DNA of 64,000 nucleotides, from positions 291,980 to 355,979 of the forward strand of contig VXAI01000304.1 in the NCBI GenBank assembly GCA_013399305.1, read 5' to 3'. Source of the DNA: Rostratula benghalensis (Eukaryota > Chordata > Aves > Charadriiformes > Rostratulidae). The notes below the pieces were generated by a model, which was not told the DNA's origin, did not search any database, and was given only the letters and a program-made list of their open reading frames with translations. Each line of letters opens with the position of its first letter. The stretch's first letter is position 1. Shown here piece by piece: positions 50,986 to 63,914 of this stretch. A program made the translations under genes and the position numbers.

Positions 50986-53229
50986 ATAATAACAATAATA
51001 TGGGTCCCACATCACAAAGTTAGCAGTGTATGTGCATGTGCAGTAATTGCTTTCATATCCAAGATTGTCATCATACAGAGAGTGTGCCATGTGAAGGTCC
51101 ATGCCTATAGAGAGCCTGGCTGAAGGATGTGAGTCCAGGGATGTGCCTTCACACCTCTTTTTATCTCTCTGCAGGATTGGGCCATTGATGTTTTGGTACT
51201 TCTTTTTTCATTTATTTTAATGACCAAAATCTTTCATGTTACTTGGCCAAATTATATAAACTTAATTATTTTTTTTAAGTTCTGTGATTTTTTTATGTGT
51301 CATGTAAAGCAAATTTAATTTGAAACAGTGTTTTAAATAAGATTCAGGGTTGGAAACTGTTTGGAAAGTTTTACCTTGGAGTAGTTTTGTGGTCAACGTC
51401 TTAAGTTACTGAAAAAGCACAACGAAATGGGGATATAGCTATAGCTCAGTTGGAACTGGTTTTGGAAATCCTGTGATGATCAGTTCCATCAAGTGAATGT
51501 TTGCATACTACCATGTAGAATACATGTGAAAGCTAAAGAACTTGGATAAAAGTACTTAAATTTAGAAATTAAAGCATGTATTTTTATGTGGAAATAATGG
51601 ATATAAAGTTTTTTGTTATTTTGCTTTGAATGATTGCCTTGCCTTCTACCTAAAATGCAAAATGGCAAACATCAGGTTTATGCTCTGACATGGTTGCACT
51701 ATTGTAATTAGAATGTTTTTATGGTTTTGCACAGTACGTAAGAACTACTCATTTAATCATAAAAAAATATGTTTTTTTAGTACAGGATGTGTTCCCTTAA
51801 TACATGTATTTATTTGAAAAGGAAAGGCCTTTCATGTTTTTCCTCATGATCTGTATATAAATTATTTTTATTCAGTTGACATGGAAGTATTATTTTATCC
51901 TGTATTGGTTTTGACCCTTTTTAATTGTGATGTAGTACACATTTCTGAGGCAATAATTTCTGTGAGATACTTTGATACTGTTTTGATCACATAAGTTCTT
52001 GTACCTACTTTGTGCCTATTTAGCATACATTAGTGGCTTAGTAAGACAAGCTGCAGCTGCTTCTTAGAAGTACAGTTATGGCCTAACATGGTTTAAGTAT
52101 TCTGTAATTGTTCTGTATTGACTATAAAATCCTCTGTTATTTTAGGAAAAATAATTTACATTTTTAAATCTGTATAGCCTGTTTAAAATGTATTCCAAGG
52201 GAAATATCTACGGGCCACTCCTGCAAGGAGCATCATGTACATGTGCACCCATGCAGATCCCCAGTTAAGCTAATAGGTTCTGAGCTAGTGCAGGCAGTCT
52301 GTTTATATATAGATCCTTTTGCAGGGATTTTCTTTTTTCCAGAGTCCACTGCTGTACGACAATATCAGGTAACTTTTTAGGGATAAAGATTTCAGTGAAA
52401 GATCCCTAATTCATAGAACAAGGGAGATACTTATTCATATAGTAGTCATATACCTACTTCCAAGATATTTCTGACTGTATTAGGTAATTTAAAAAAAAAA
52501 AAGGACCAATATCTCATGTGCAGTTCAAATGCCCTTCACCACTTCCAAATTTGATATAGCACGTAATGCTAATCTTCTGACTCTGTCCAGACTACTAATG
52601 GATTGGAGAAGCTTATTACAGCATCAATTATTTCAGTATTTCTCTCCCACTATATTACTGTCAGGCATAATCCTTTGTTATTGTTATCCTTAGGACGGGT
52701 AACATCAATATCCATCATTATTCATTTTTTTCCACCTATCTTGTTTTTAGGAGAAATCTCTTCTTATGGTAAAATTAAACTTTGACTCAGACGCATGGAA
52801 TGTAGCTTCAAATGTGTTACTCAGTTTGTCCTTTTTCTACAATTTCTGCACTTTGAATTGTGGCTATAGATACCTCGGTTTATAGAAAAGTAGTCACTAG
52901 GTGGCTGAGGAACAGATAAACCCAATCTGTGAAGGTTTCCCACTCCATATAAAGTGAAATATTTGAAATAGAAGTGCATTTTCATAATGAGGAAGAAATT
53001 CTGTGCCTGTTGCATGTGCCTACTTTTAATAGAAGTCTGTATGTTATATAAATAAGGCTCTAAATTGTTAACACTTTTGAAACTTTAATTTATACTGTTT
53101 ACAAGTGAAACTGTGGTGTTCATGCAGTTTGTTCCTCCTCAAAACTACGGATCACTGCACTCACTGTAATTTTGTACATGTATATGTTTAAAAACAAGTA
53201 CACGTTTTCTGTATTACACTTCGCTGTGT

Positions 53230-53235
53230 AATAAA
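53230..53235 (+). terminator. RASEF: Distal poly(A) signal AATAAA
   Basis: Canonical hexamer preceded by typical 3' UTR sequence (tgtacatgtatatg) and followed after about 25-40 bp by GT/T-rich 'cagtgtgttttcttttt', a plausible downstream element. Best candidate for the main 3' end. Confidence 0.6.
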
Positions 53236-53250
53236 ATATGCTTCAAAACC

Positions 53251-53663
53251 ATTTTTCTTCAGTGTGTTTTCTTTTTATCACTTCTCATTGAGCAGCAGTC
53301 CAGCATAGCATCTGTCACCTGCCAGCTTGATGTTGTTAGGGTTCACCAGTTTCTGTGGCCGACAGAATTGCTGCCTCCAACTCTGAATTTACATCTGAGC
53401 TAGAGATGTCTCTCACTGTGAGTCACGAGTAAGTCTGAGAGTTATGCTGCTGTATATAGAGATGCTTTAGCCACTCTCTCTAACAACTAATATGTGATAT
53501 TGTTAAGGTAACAAAGACAAGACAAAAATAGGCAAAGGTAATGCAACTGTGCTCTACATACAGTTCCAGACCTCAAACAGAAAATACTTAGGGCTTCATA
53601 TGTCAAAGGAAAAACTATCCCAAACCCCAAATTAAAAGCTAAACTTGGCAACTTAAAATGTTA
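53251..53663. other. Intergenic, nothing recognised
   Basis: Short stretch between the predicted RASEF 3' end and the CR1 cluster. No gene or repeat that I can name. Confidence 0.5.
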
Positions 53664-54532
53664 TCACATAATCATTTGGGTTGGACAAGACCCTTAAGAT
53701 CATTGAGTCCAACACTTAACCTGAAACTGCCAAGTCTACCACTAAACCGTGTCCCTCAACACCACTTCCCTGTGCAGTCTGTTCTAGTACTTCATAATTT
53801 GATAATCCTCTTGTCCTATCACTTTTTACTTGGGAGAGGAGCCCCACTGGCTACACCCTCTTTCAGGTTGTAGTTGCAGGGACCGATGTTTACCCTCAGC
53901 CTCCTTTTCTCCAAGCTAAACAATCCCAGTTCCCTCAGCTGCTCCTCATAAGACTTGTGCTCTAGACCCACCAGCTTCATTGCTCTTCTCTGGATGTTCT
54001 CCAGCACTTCAATGTCCCTTCTGTAGTGAGGGGCCCAAAACTATAAACAGTATTCAAAGTGTGGCCTCACCAGGGCTGAGTACAGGGGGACAATCACTTC
54101 CCTAATGCTGCTGGTCATTCTCTTCTTGATACAGGAATACACCTGGGCATGCTGCCAGCTCATATTCTAGCTTCTGTTGACCAACACTCCTAGGTCCATT
54201 TCCACCAGGAATCTTTCAAGGTACTGTCGCCCAAGCCTGTAGCGCTGCATGGGATTATTGTGGCCCCGGTGCAGGACCTGGCACCTGGCTTTGTTGAACC
54301 TCATCCCATTGGCCTCGACCGATCAGTCCAGTCTGTCCAGATCTCTCTGTAGAGCTTTCCTACCCTCAAGCAGATCCACAGTCCAACCTAACTTGGTGTC
54401 CTCTGCAATCTTCTTGAGGGTGTGCTTGATCCCCTCATCCAGATTGTTGATACCAAGCCCCTGGGAACACCATGTGTGACCAGCCACCAGCTGGATTTAG
54501 CTCCGTTTGCAAAAACTCTGAGCCCTGCCTTC
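53664..54532 (-). mobile_element. CR1 LINE 3' portion with dead reverse-transcriptase C-terminus
   Basis: Minus-strand CR1. At the left is its 3' terminal region ('atcatttgggttggacaaga', 'tccaacacttaacctg'). To the right is coding remnant: the frame 53819-54007 reads [20 protein letters not shown] then [13 protein letters not shown], which is the conserved C-terminal CR1 ORF2 peptide. Continuing right are 'gtagcgctgcatgggattat' and 'cttggtgtcctctgcaatct', further ORF2 sequence. Internal deletions (for example near 53800) and frame breaks make it inactive. Confidence 0.95.
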
Positions 54533-56948
54533 CTTGTAGATCTAATAGGAACTTTAAAGCAACTAGTTGTCTAGGATCTTATTACGAATACCTTCTTAGT
54601 AAGTGCAATTCTCAAAATACTAAATATACTCCATTTTAGTAAAAAGTATGGTAGTTGACAAAAACCTAACAGCGACGTTGTAGATTTTCAAGATAGTCTT
54701 TAGATCTGTGCCAGATGTTTCTAGGCTTCACAACAGCTGCTGCTTTCTTGAGTTCTACTAACATCTGCCACTGCAAAGTTTTGGCATGTTGAAGTCCTCA
54801 ACGAGGTGAGTTTAGAGTAACATTGGCTACAAGTACCCTGGGTATTATTTTGTTTCTAGGTTTGTGAAAGTTTTATCTTCTTGGCGTTTCTCAAGGAATT
54901 TTAGATTTGCTTGAGCTGGTTGTTCTGCCCTACTCTGAAGTCCATAAGGACATTACGTTCTCATGCATATCAACCTGCATTTTAATCGGAGTTAATGCAA
55001 CAGAAGAAGCATGGCTTTGGACAGCATGCATAGCGTGACAGCAAGCCCTATTCTTATAAGCTCATGTGCAGCTTCACTAGTGATTTGAACTGGAGATAAA
55101 TCATGAATGTGTGCCCCTTTCTGCCACAGGGCAATAAACCCCGGAAGGATGGGGTTAGGGTGTGTGCCACTCAAAATACTCTTTAGAAGCCTGAATTCCC
55201 TTCTTTTAGTACACAAAGCTAGTAAGACAGACATCAAATTTTATTTTCCTATTAATTCTCCTCTAGGTATTTTTCTCCCTTGTTTCTGCAGCCTATTCTT
55301 CCTATGGCCATGAAAGAAATAGGAATATAAATGTATTTTTTACTCCTTTATGATTTTCACAAATTAATAATTATTGTTGAAACTGAAGTCTTTAGCCGTA
55401 TTTAATACATGCTACTACAGACATAGAAACAATTTTTATAGTCCTACATTAAGGGACATATCTTCTAACTGATATTATGGTCAGTGAAGAATTCTGATGC
55501 ATAGTGTTGTAATCCAAGGAAAATGGGTTGTGCAGCAATGAAATTTGATCTGGCTGCAACTAAAAGTACTCACCAGATAGTTTTCTATTTACACTTTTGG
55601 TACTTTGTGCAAATATTCATTGACTTTGCTAAGAATGTCCTATTGTTTTCCTCAAAAAAAAAAAAAAAAAAAATCCAGAATTAAGGATAGAATCCTTACA
55701 TGTATGGAGAAAATCCTCTTTATTGAGTTCTTATTTTTTTCTGCTCCAACTGTGAGAAAAACATTAAAGTGTTTGCACTGGAATTAAAGACCAATGGAAA
55801 CTTTTAAGATACAGGATTACAGGTAAAAGTCCAAAGCTACTATATTTAGAACAACACACTGATTGTCTCATGGCTTTTTTTGGGGGTGGTTTTTTTTTTT
55901 TTTTCCCTTTTGTCAAAAGTAGCTTTCCACTTTAGTCTGTATGCATGTAGGATGTTTCCTTCTGTAGTTCTTGTGGAATTGTTCTGTTCATGTCACAAAC
56001 CTATCTTTACAGAGGCTACTGTTACTAGAGTTGTCAGAAAATCTTCAGGGATTTAGCAGTGAATTCATGAACAAAGTGCCCTTTACCACTTGACTAAGTC
56101 GAAGTGCATGAGGTTTGGATTGATTCCACTAAACAAACTCATTTATCCTCTCTATATAAATGCACATTCTAAGATAAAATAATAGCTCAAATTAACTATG
56201 TGAAAGATGTTAAACTAAAACACCAGGCCTGTGAGAGCAGATAGTGCTTTACTTAAACAATGTGTACTTGAGATGCAAATAAAAATAGAAGTTACCAATT
56301 CAGTGAAGTGTTTTAGGTAAATTTAAACTTTTAATCTAAATTTAATTTAGATACATTTAAACTAAAACCTGGACTGTGAATTGTAGTAACAGTTTGTGAA
56401 CTAGTTGGTATTTTCTAAAATATTTCTGCCAGCCTTTATTTTACTCAAAACTGAAGACATTGTTCTGGCAGTATCAGAGTTGTAACATTAAGCTTGCCTG
56501 TAACCGCAGTTGTGGGCCACAGGCATCTTGACTGAAAAATACATGATCCTTGCCAACCCTAACTCTTCCCGTTCGTAACCATTACTCCTGGCCAAACTGG
56601 TGAAAATCTGAACAAGGCTGTATAGATGAAATAAATTCTACTCTAAGAGATTTTCCCACATTTACATGCACTTTTCCCACATTTAACTTGCAAGCCATCT
56701 GAAGCAACATCAGTGATAGTGTAAGGCTAAGCAATGACTAGTAACCCCTTCTTTGCACAGCAATATTCTGATTCTAGAAAATCAGGCTTAGGAAGGTATA
56801 TACATAAATATGCCTATACATACATGTGAACATTAGAGAATCTATGCTCTTTTTAACTTACATAGACACATGCATATATATATATATATGCATTATGCAC
56901 ACATATGTATGTCCTTATCAATGCTTATAAATATCTAAAGGGCAGGTA
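54533..56948. other. Intergenic, nothing recognised
   Basis: Contains an A20 tract (55654-55673), a T-rich run near 55890-55905 and an (AT)n patch near 56871-56891. No gene signal. Confidence 0.5.
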
Positions 56949-57217
56949 TCAAGAGAATGGGGCCATGCCCTTTTTGGTGGTGCCCAGCAGAAGACAAGGG
57001 GAAACGGGCACAAAATGAAACACGGAAAATTCAGTCTTAACATAATGAAATTCAATCTCAACATGAGGAAAATCTTCACTTCGAGGGTGCCAGAGCACTG
57101 GAACAGGCTGCCTAGAGAGGTGGTGAGAGGTCTCCTTCTGTGGAGATACTCAAAGCCTGTCTGGACTCATTCCTGTGCAACCTGCTTTGGCAGGGGGGTT
57201 GGACTAGACGAATCACA
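56949..57217 (+). mobile_element. CR1 LINE 3' fragment
   Basis: Plus-strand CR1 text: 'caagagaatggggcc', 'ggtgcccagcagaagacaag', 'tcaacatgaggaaaatcttc', 'agagcactggaacaggctgc', 'caggggggttggactagacg'. The terminal octamer repeats are missing; the copy is truncated at both ends. Confidence 0.92.
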
Positions 57218-57398
57218 AGTGCTTTTCCATAGTGCTTTTCATAAAAGGTAAGTGGTATCAGTGTTCTTGTCATCTTTTTGTCTTAGTGTAAGTCTGCTCT
57301 GAATCCAAGGTTGCTAAACACTTAGTGGCATCTACTTTTACTTTTGAAACCCACAGAGTATTTTAAATGTTTTATTGTTAAGTGCTTTGGGCTACCTA

Positions 57399-57575
57399 TA
57401 GAATCATAGAACCATTTAGGTTGAAGAAGACCTTTAAGATTGCCAAGTCCAACCATAAACCTAACACTGCCAAGTCCACCACTAAACCATGTACCCAAGT
57501 GTGTACATTAAATCCTCTGCATGTCTTTTGACTACCTACAGAGATGGTGACTCAACTACTTCCCTGGGTGAGGGT
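57399..57575 (-). mobile_element. CR1 LINE 3' end, antisense orientation
   Basis: Begins 'atagaatcatagaaccattt', the reverse complement of the CR1 terminus, then 'gccaagtccaccactaaacc' and 'agatggtgactcaactactt' in CR1 order. Only about 180 bp is kept. Opposite in orientation to the neighbouring copy 180 bp away. Confidence 0.93.
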
Positions 57576-58258
57576 ACTGTGACTTTTTTGCATTCAATTC
57601 TGTAATTACTTGGGAATGCACATCAACATTTTGAGTATAGAAGAGACTCGGGGTGGTCCTTCTTCAAGATTTGCATGGATGATTTAGTTTGCTAGGTGGT
57701 CCCAAGGAATAAATAGTGACTTTCCTAAATAAAGGTCCTTTCATGGACCATTTGAGCAGTATCATTCTCACAAAACAGCTGTGCTATTTGAAGACAATCT
57801 TGAATAACTGGAAGTGAATAATGGTGAATTGCTGTGATGGACGTAAAATCTGTCCATCTTAAATAGGGAACATACATGGATCATTTAATGTATGTAATAG
57901 GGAAGAGAGTTTTTTCTGGTTGTTAAAGACAAACTTGTCTTCTTTATATATTTTTTTTCCCTTTTTCAAGTGTATTTACAAGTAATGAAGTACTGGAGTG
58001 GGTAAGAGTCATCCAGCCTGTGTGTAGCAGCTTTTTCAGAGAGCATGATGTCAAATCAAGGTTTTAAGTGAATTCAAAACAGGATATGACACTTTCAGTG
58101 AATGGAACAAACAGGTGATGTGAGGTGTGAAATATCTGTGGTGATTAGCCACTGATAGGATTTTGCTGAGTAAAAGTGGTGAAATTATGCTTCCAAAGAG
58201 TACATTTGAAGCTATATGGGGAGCTTTAAAATCCCAACCAGCAAAGCACATAGGGGTC

Positions 58259-58805
58259 TGATAAGTCCCGGTCTGATTTCGGGCTCGGGGGAGAGTTGTA
58301 TCGAAACCAAAAGTGAGATTAAGACACAAATGACGTCAAATACTGCTAATCAAGCCATTTTTATTCAATAAGTTTAGAGGGCTAAAAACTTTAGAGGATA
58401 GAAAAGGCAGGAAATATTAGGAAGAAAGCAAGCAAGAATTCAGAAAGAGAACTACAGGATAATCACCACCATGGATCCACCAGTGTCCCAATGGTCCACA
58501 GTCCAGATTCAGGAGCGTCCCATTGATCCTCAGTCTTTGAATCTTCGGTGGTGGGGAAGCCTACACAACTCACCTTTGTGGTCCCTTTATACATGTCCCA
58601 GCGCATATGCACGCACTGTCTCCAGGAAAACCTGGCACATACGCATATATACTACGCACTGCCTCTGGGCAGGTGGAGGGTCTGCACCTGCCACAGGAGG
58701 TTTGCACGTGCTCCTTTTTTTTAAGGTGCAAAGTTGCCGGATTTCACCAGATGATAGGCATAAGCAAGCTTTGAGACAGTTACTCAATTATTCCAGTCTC
58801 TCACA
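58259..58805 (-). mobile_element. Solo LTR of an endogenous retrovirus
   Basis: About 547 bp with retroviral LTR organisation on the minus strand: TG...CA-type ends, a TATAAA box (complement of 58586-58591), an AATAAA signal about 220 bp downstream (complement of 58360-58365), and a U5-like C-rich segment (about 58259-58345). The adjoining sequence past U5 does not look like a tRNA primer-binding site and no gag, pol or env remnant is seen, so a solo LTR is most likely. Ends are approximate and I could not identify a target-site duplication. Family not assigned. Confidence 0.7.
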
Positions 58806-61800
58806 GAGCCTATATAACTTTGAATGAAAGAGGTATAAGCAGGTTTTACCTGGTTCTATTTCTTTCAAGATTATTTCTGTAAACATTTTGGTAAGTCATA
58901 ATAATATTTTATTAAATCCTATCTTTTTCTTACTTTTACCTTAAAATTNTACCTTAAAATTTAGATTCAGGATTTAGGCAACTGAGTATTTTATATATGA
59001 AGACATTTAAAATATTATCTTTTTGAAGGAAAGTCATATATCAAAAAAAGGTAACCAAATATTTGAAGGCCAAAATTTGACCCACGCAACACACCCAGAA
59101 AGGCTTACTGTTCTGGTCCCAAGACCTGGAGTTTTCTAGTTCCTATTTTAGTCTTTTTATTTTTAACTATGTGCTGTGTCTCTACCTGTCTATCCATCCC
59201 ATACTCTCACAATCATCCTTCCATTTTTTTCCACACCCCTCTTATTCATCCACTTCCCATTATCCACGTCTTTTCAATTTTTCTTTCACCAGCAGCTATT
59301 TCTTTGCAAACTTCCAAATCTTCTACTTCACTGTGATCCCAGTTCAAGGATTTAGTCTTCTGTCACTCCTGGCCTGTCTCCACTCTGCCTCAGGGCCAAC
59401 TTTCTCAGATAATCATGTGATAATTTCTTTGCAAACTTACTAAAGAAAAGCCCAGGTGGTAGACTTTTCTCTGAGAGTGGTTGGCATTGGTCTGATTTCA
59501 GATAGGAAAATGTGGGTAACTGTTTTTATTACTGATTCCTTCTAGATAAAATCTTATGGGTGGAGTAGAAAAGTGCAATGCAGAAATTTAGAAGAGAACA
59601 TGTGTGTGTCCCAGGGGCTGATTATTAGATAACTGTTTAGTATTTAGGACCCACTCCCTTCTGCCAGGTTCATTACAGACATAAAAGATTGGTAATGACA
59701 GAAGAAATAGTTTTGCTGTATTCATCTGGAACATTGAAGCCTTAGCTTAACCAAAAATTGGAATGTGTTCTGCTAGTTGGAGCACAAATGCATGAGAAAC
59801 CAAAAGGCATTGGCATTCTGAAAGATTTCTGAATCTGAATCTGAAAGTCAGTACTGACTTTGATGTGTTAAGGCCTGAGTATGTGCCCTGATTGTGTTCC
59901 CCACTCACAACATGTTTCCTTTCATTTCCTCCTTGCTTTGTACATTCACCATGGTTTTTAGCAGAAAGGAAATGGGAGTGAAGTCCAGAAGAAGCTTCCA
60001 AGGAGCATCTGTGCTCCATGCTGTTTGGATACAGTCTGACAGCTTGGGAAAATAAGTGGTCTGGTTTATGTAAATGTACCACCTACGTAGTTTCTAATCT
60101 TGTTAGGTCAGAGACTGACTTTTAATGTCCTGATAGAGTCAAACATAGGCTTAGGTAATGCCTTAATATGGACAATACTACCATAAATAGGAATTTTTGA
60201 ACAGACTATTCCTTTTCCTAATTTTTAATGGTACTTGAGTGGCAATAGCTTTCTTTAGTGGGAGGAAATCCTAGTTTAAGGAAGTTAAATTTGAGAAAGC
60301 AGCCATAATTTAATAAAGCAACCATCTCATACTCCAGAAATTACTTTTGAAAAACAATGGTAAGCTTTCTCAAGAATGAACACACTAGGAAACATCAGGG
60401 GAGCATTAGTGCTTCCCAAACCCCTTTCCTACCAATAAACTTACACTAGTTTTGTGATTATGGGGTTAGCTGCGGTAATTTTCCTGTATTATTACAAATG
60501 ACTATGAAATCTAACTGGAGGTTTACATCTGTAGGATTCAGATGATTTCCACCAGCTTGCTGGATATAAAGATGAAAAACAGGGCTTTCATTGAAATGAT
60601 TTGCTATGGTCTTTCAGGTTGTTATAATTTAATTCAGTTAATGGGTATTTATGCTGATGAAACAAACAGGTTTAAGATTTTGCATTAAGAAAATGCATCA
60701 AAGGTTGTGATTTTCAGCATTGTTTGTAATTTGGGCAAGGTCCTATTAGGGTTAGCATGTATAAACTAAGCAAAAAAACTCAGTCAAAAAATACTGCAAT
60801 TTTGGACCTACAGTATCAGGAACTATCAAACAACTTGTCTACCATAAAATACAGATTTTATATAAAATAACGTTGAATCTTTAACATGGCATTCTCATAG
60901 CATTCTTCTACTGAAATGATGGGCAATTCTGCACATGCACAATTTATGGAATGAAGGCAGTGATGCAAATTTATGATTTATGCTTTTTTATGCTAAAATA
61001 TCTGACACTGTTTATTGTGAAAATTCCCAGTAGTGTAAACACTGTCACATGCATAAAAAGTTTCCTTGACAGATTAGAACAATTTGTTCATTGAACTGGT
61101 TGTCATATATTATAGATTTCTTGTTTGCAGCTGTAACTTTTCTGAATTACTTGCCATGCAATATTTTAATGCAACACCAAAGTGTTGCTGATTGTAATCT
61201 GAGATAATTTATTGCACTACACATTCCATTTGTAGAAAAGTTTATTTACTTATTTATTTACATTCAAGTACTTTGTTTATTCAAATTATCTTTAAAAGCC
61301 AAGATTAATTAAGATTCCACTCTCATAAAATTCTGTCATAGTTCAAAGATACCCAGGTGGTCACTTTTATCTTGAAAGCAAACCTTTTGCAGCAAATACT
61401 TTCTTCCAATTGTTTCTTCTGCGTAGTCACCAGAGGGCAGCAGTGTCCAATATAATAATTTGACACTGCATCCCTCTGGTTAGGCTCCCGTTGCAAAATC
61501 AAACCCTGATACAAACACCCCACATTAGAAATACATACAGCCAAAAAGTAGGTTAGTATAGCAGGCCATTCATACTATATTAGTTAAATTCAGTACCATT
61601 TTCAGTATAACAACCCCAAGTGGTTTATTACTTGCTTATGAAAATTACCGCAAGGTTGAGCTTTGCATTCATAAATCTGCCCCCTGTCCTGTAGCACATT
61701 TTGTTTGCCATACCTTGGTTTGGCTGTTCTCATGTCACAGTTTGTGGTGCAGCAAATACATCTGCGGCTATGCATGCCAGCTGCTATCTTGCAAAAACAC

Positions 61801-62460
61801 TTGGATTAGTTTCATTCTTTGATTATTTGTGTTTGTCTTTAGGTTGTTGTTATTATTGTGAAAACAAATTGCTTGGGGTATTTTTCTCCAATGAAAAACA
61901 CTCCATTATGATCTTTGAATGGAAGAAAAAATCCCATTCTACCTCCTCTGACTGACAATGTTGCACAGAATGAGGAATGTGTGCCATACTTCCTGTCCTG
62001 GAGTATCTCGTTGGTGGAAGAGATTATTTTTAAGAGTCTCTTTACACATGTATATTGATAGCCTGAATTTGTTAATTTTCAGTAAGTAAATAATTAAAAT
62101 ATAAGAAATAGAAGGCATTCACTTTGGGACTATCGTGATTAGAATTTTTGGTTGTGTAGTGGCATGCATTAATTGGCAATTAACTCAAGTTAAGGAAAAC
62201 AACTGTAAATGTTCAGACTGGCTAGTCCCAAGGTATTTAGTCATTGCCTCATCTCATCAATGAGGCAAATGTTTGTTCTTTACCCTGCTGATCAGCCTAG
62301 GGTAATGAACAAATGTTTGCAGTTGGAAAAAAATGATCTCCATGCTAGCTTTACTATGTGCCATGGAAAACACTTGCAAATGTGGAAATAGCTACTCAAT
62401 AAGTGGCAAGCCTCTGCTTTGGACCAAAGACACTGGCTGGTTGGTGCTATGGTCACCTTT
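58806..62460. other. Intergenic, nothing recognised
   Basis: AT-rich. Includes one unresolved base (N at 58949) between two copies of 'taccttaaaatt', a pyrimidine-rich stretch at about 59165-59445, and short TTTA repeats near 61241-61262. No gene signal; the 111-codon minus frame at 59747-60082 has no recognisable content. Confidence 0.5.
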
Positions 62461-62469
62461 GCCTTTGCT

Positions 62470-63420
62470 GTGGAGGCCACAGTTTAAGGTGAGAGCTGGC
62501 CCGCCATCACTCCCTTCTCTCTAAGGCCTGGGCTGGGGAGAGTTTGGTGCCCCACAGAGTCACAGGAGGCTTAAATTAAAAATTTCCAGGTGCTGCACAA
62601 ACACAAGAGAAAAGGTATCTGCCTCAACCAGCTGCTGCTGGACTCCTGTGAAATCCCAACACTGCAAGGTGCTGCCTTGTACTGGTAGGGGATGGCCAAG
62701 GAAGCTGAGATGCCCTGGGAGCTGGTGAGTGAGGGTGAAGCAGGACACCAGCCCCTGGAGGTTAGCTCTAATGGTTTCCCCCATAGCAGTGGGGCTGCTG
62801 AGGGGAGATGGGAGGGTGTGAGGCTGGAGCTGCAGGGCTGTCCCCTCCCCCAGAGGTTGTTTTTGGTACAAAATGGCATCCCTCAGGGTGAGTGGCATGG
62901 TAAGGTGGGTGAGGGCTGATGTCTGCTGTTGGGGTTACACCTCAAGGTAGATATTGTGAGCCAAACCCCTCCCACAGTGTGTGTGGAGGAGAGAAAGCAA
63001 ACATTGCCATGCTGCAGGCTAGTAAGGCTGTGGTGAGAATAGTTGAGGAAATTAATGTTTATGAAGGAAAACAGCCTCAGAGGGCTGGGGAGAGAGGAGG
63101 GGAAAAAGCATGAAGCCGGTAAATGGAAGCCTTGAGAGAGTGCTATTTATGTGGGCAGCCTGTAACAGCACCTATTTTTGAGAGGATGTCAGGGCTGCAG
63201 GCTGCTAAGCATGCTCTTCCAGATCACTGGGTGCATTGCATAAAGAAGAGTAAAATTTCGTGCTCAGCCACCCTCACTGCTCCGTGGTGTCCAGCCATGT
63301 CCCTCTCCGGGTATTGCTGCCTTGTGCTCCCACATGCTGTGTGGGGATTGGGGCGCAGCCCTCCCTGTGTCGTGGCTGTACTCCTTTATAAAAACTCACA
63401 TTGTTTTACCTAAGCTTTTT
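62470..63420. other. GC-richer patch of unknown nature
   Basis: Clearly richer in G and C than the flanking kilobases, with overlapping frames of 75-112 codons on both strands and a TATAAAA string at 63387-63393. No protein family, splice pair or named repeat recognised. It could be an unfamiliar avian retroelement, an isochore irregularity or a non-coding exon. Confidence 0.35.
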
Positions 63421-63888
63421 TTCTTTTTGATTTTTTTTTTACACAGAGAATTTCAAGATCAGTCAGTCACATCCACTCTCTGGAAAAGCCCCAGCTCTGG
63501 CGTCACCCACTTCCCCGATGTACCTCTTGGTGGCTGTGGCTGCTGAGAGGTTGGAAGACAGGGCATCTGGGCCTACGTACCCAATAGCCCTCTCCCATCA
63601 ACTGAGAAGAGCAAATGCCCCAATGGTCTACATATATGGGCATAAATTTGCCCATCTAAACAGTAGGCCTGGACATAAGGTCTAATCCCATATGGTAACT
63701 AAGTGTGAGTTTTGTTAGAGCCTAAGCAGAGCTCCCTTGGTACCCCAGAAGAGTTTGCAAGATAGTACGTCATGAATCTACTGTGAGGTGATGATGTTTT
63801 CAGAGCCAAGTGGGTGAGGAATTGTTCTTTCTCCTTTATCTGAACATAGGAAAAAGAACAACAGACACTAAGGAAATAAGGACATGTT

Positions 63889-63914
63889 TGTTTGTTTATT
63901 TATTTATTTACTTT
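63889..63914 (+). repeat. Short (TTTG/TTTA)n repeat
   Basis: Reads tttgtttgtttatttattta and on; a simple tetranucleotide tract about 26 bp long. Confidence 0.85.

Larger units (their letters stand above)
48259..53250 (+). other. RASEF: Likely RASEF 3' UTR (up to 5 kb)
   Basis: No coding frame follows the stop. The AT-rich sequence at 51200-53250 has 3' UTR character: ATTTA motifs, a Pumilio-type TGTATATA at 51852-51859, and a terminal AATAAA with GT-rich sequence after it. The CR1 remnant at 50650-50985 would lie inside the UTR. An antisense 89-codon frame (49812-50081) is present but unsupported. Extent is inferred from signals only; transcripts may stop at the proximal site. Confidence 0.55.

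Noticed and set aside
62560..62898. 112-codon minus-strand frame in the GC-rich patch
   Set aside because: A second minus frame and two plus frames of similar length overlap it; this is expected from composition, and no homology is recognised.
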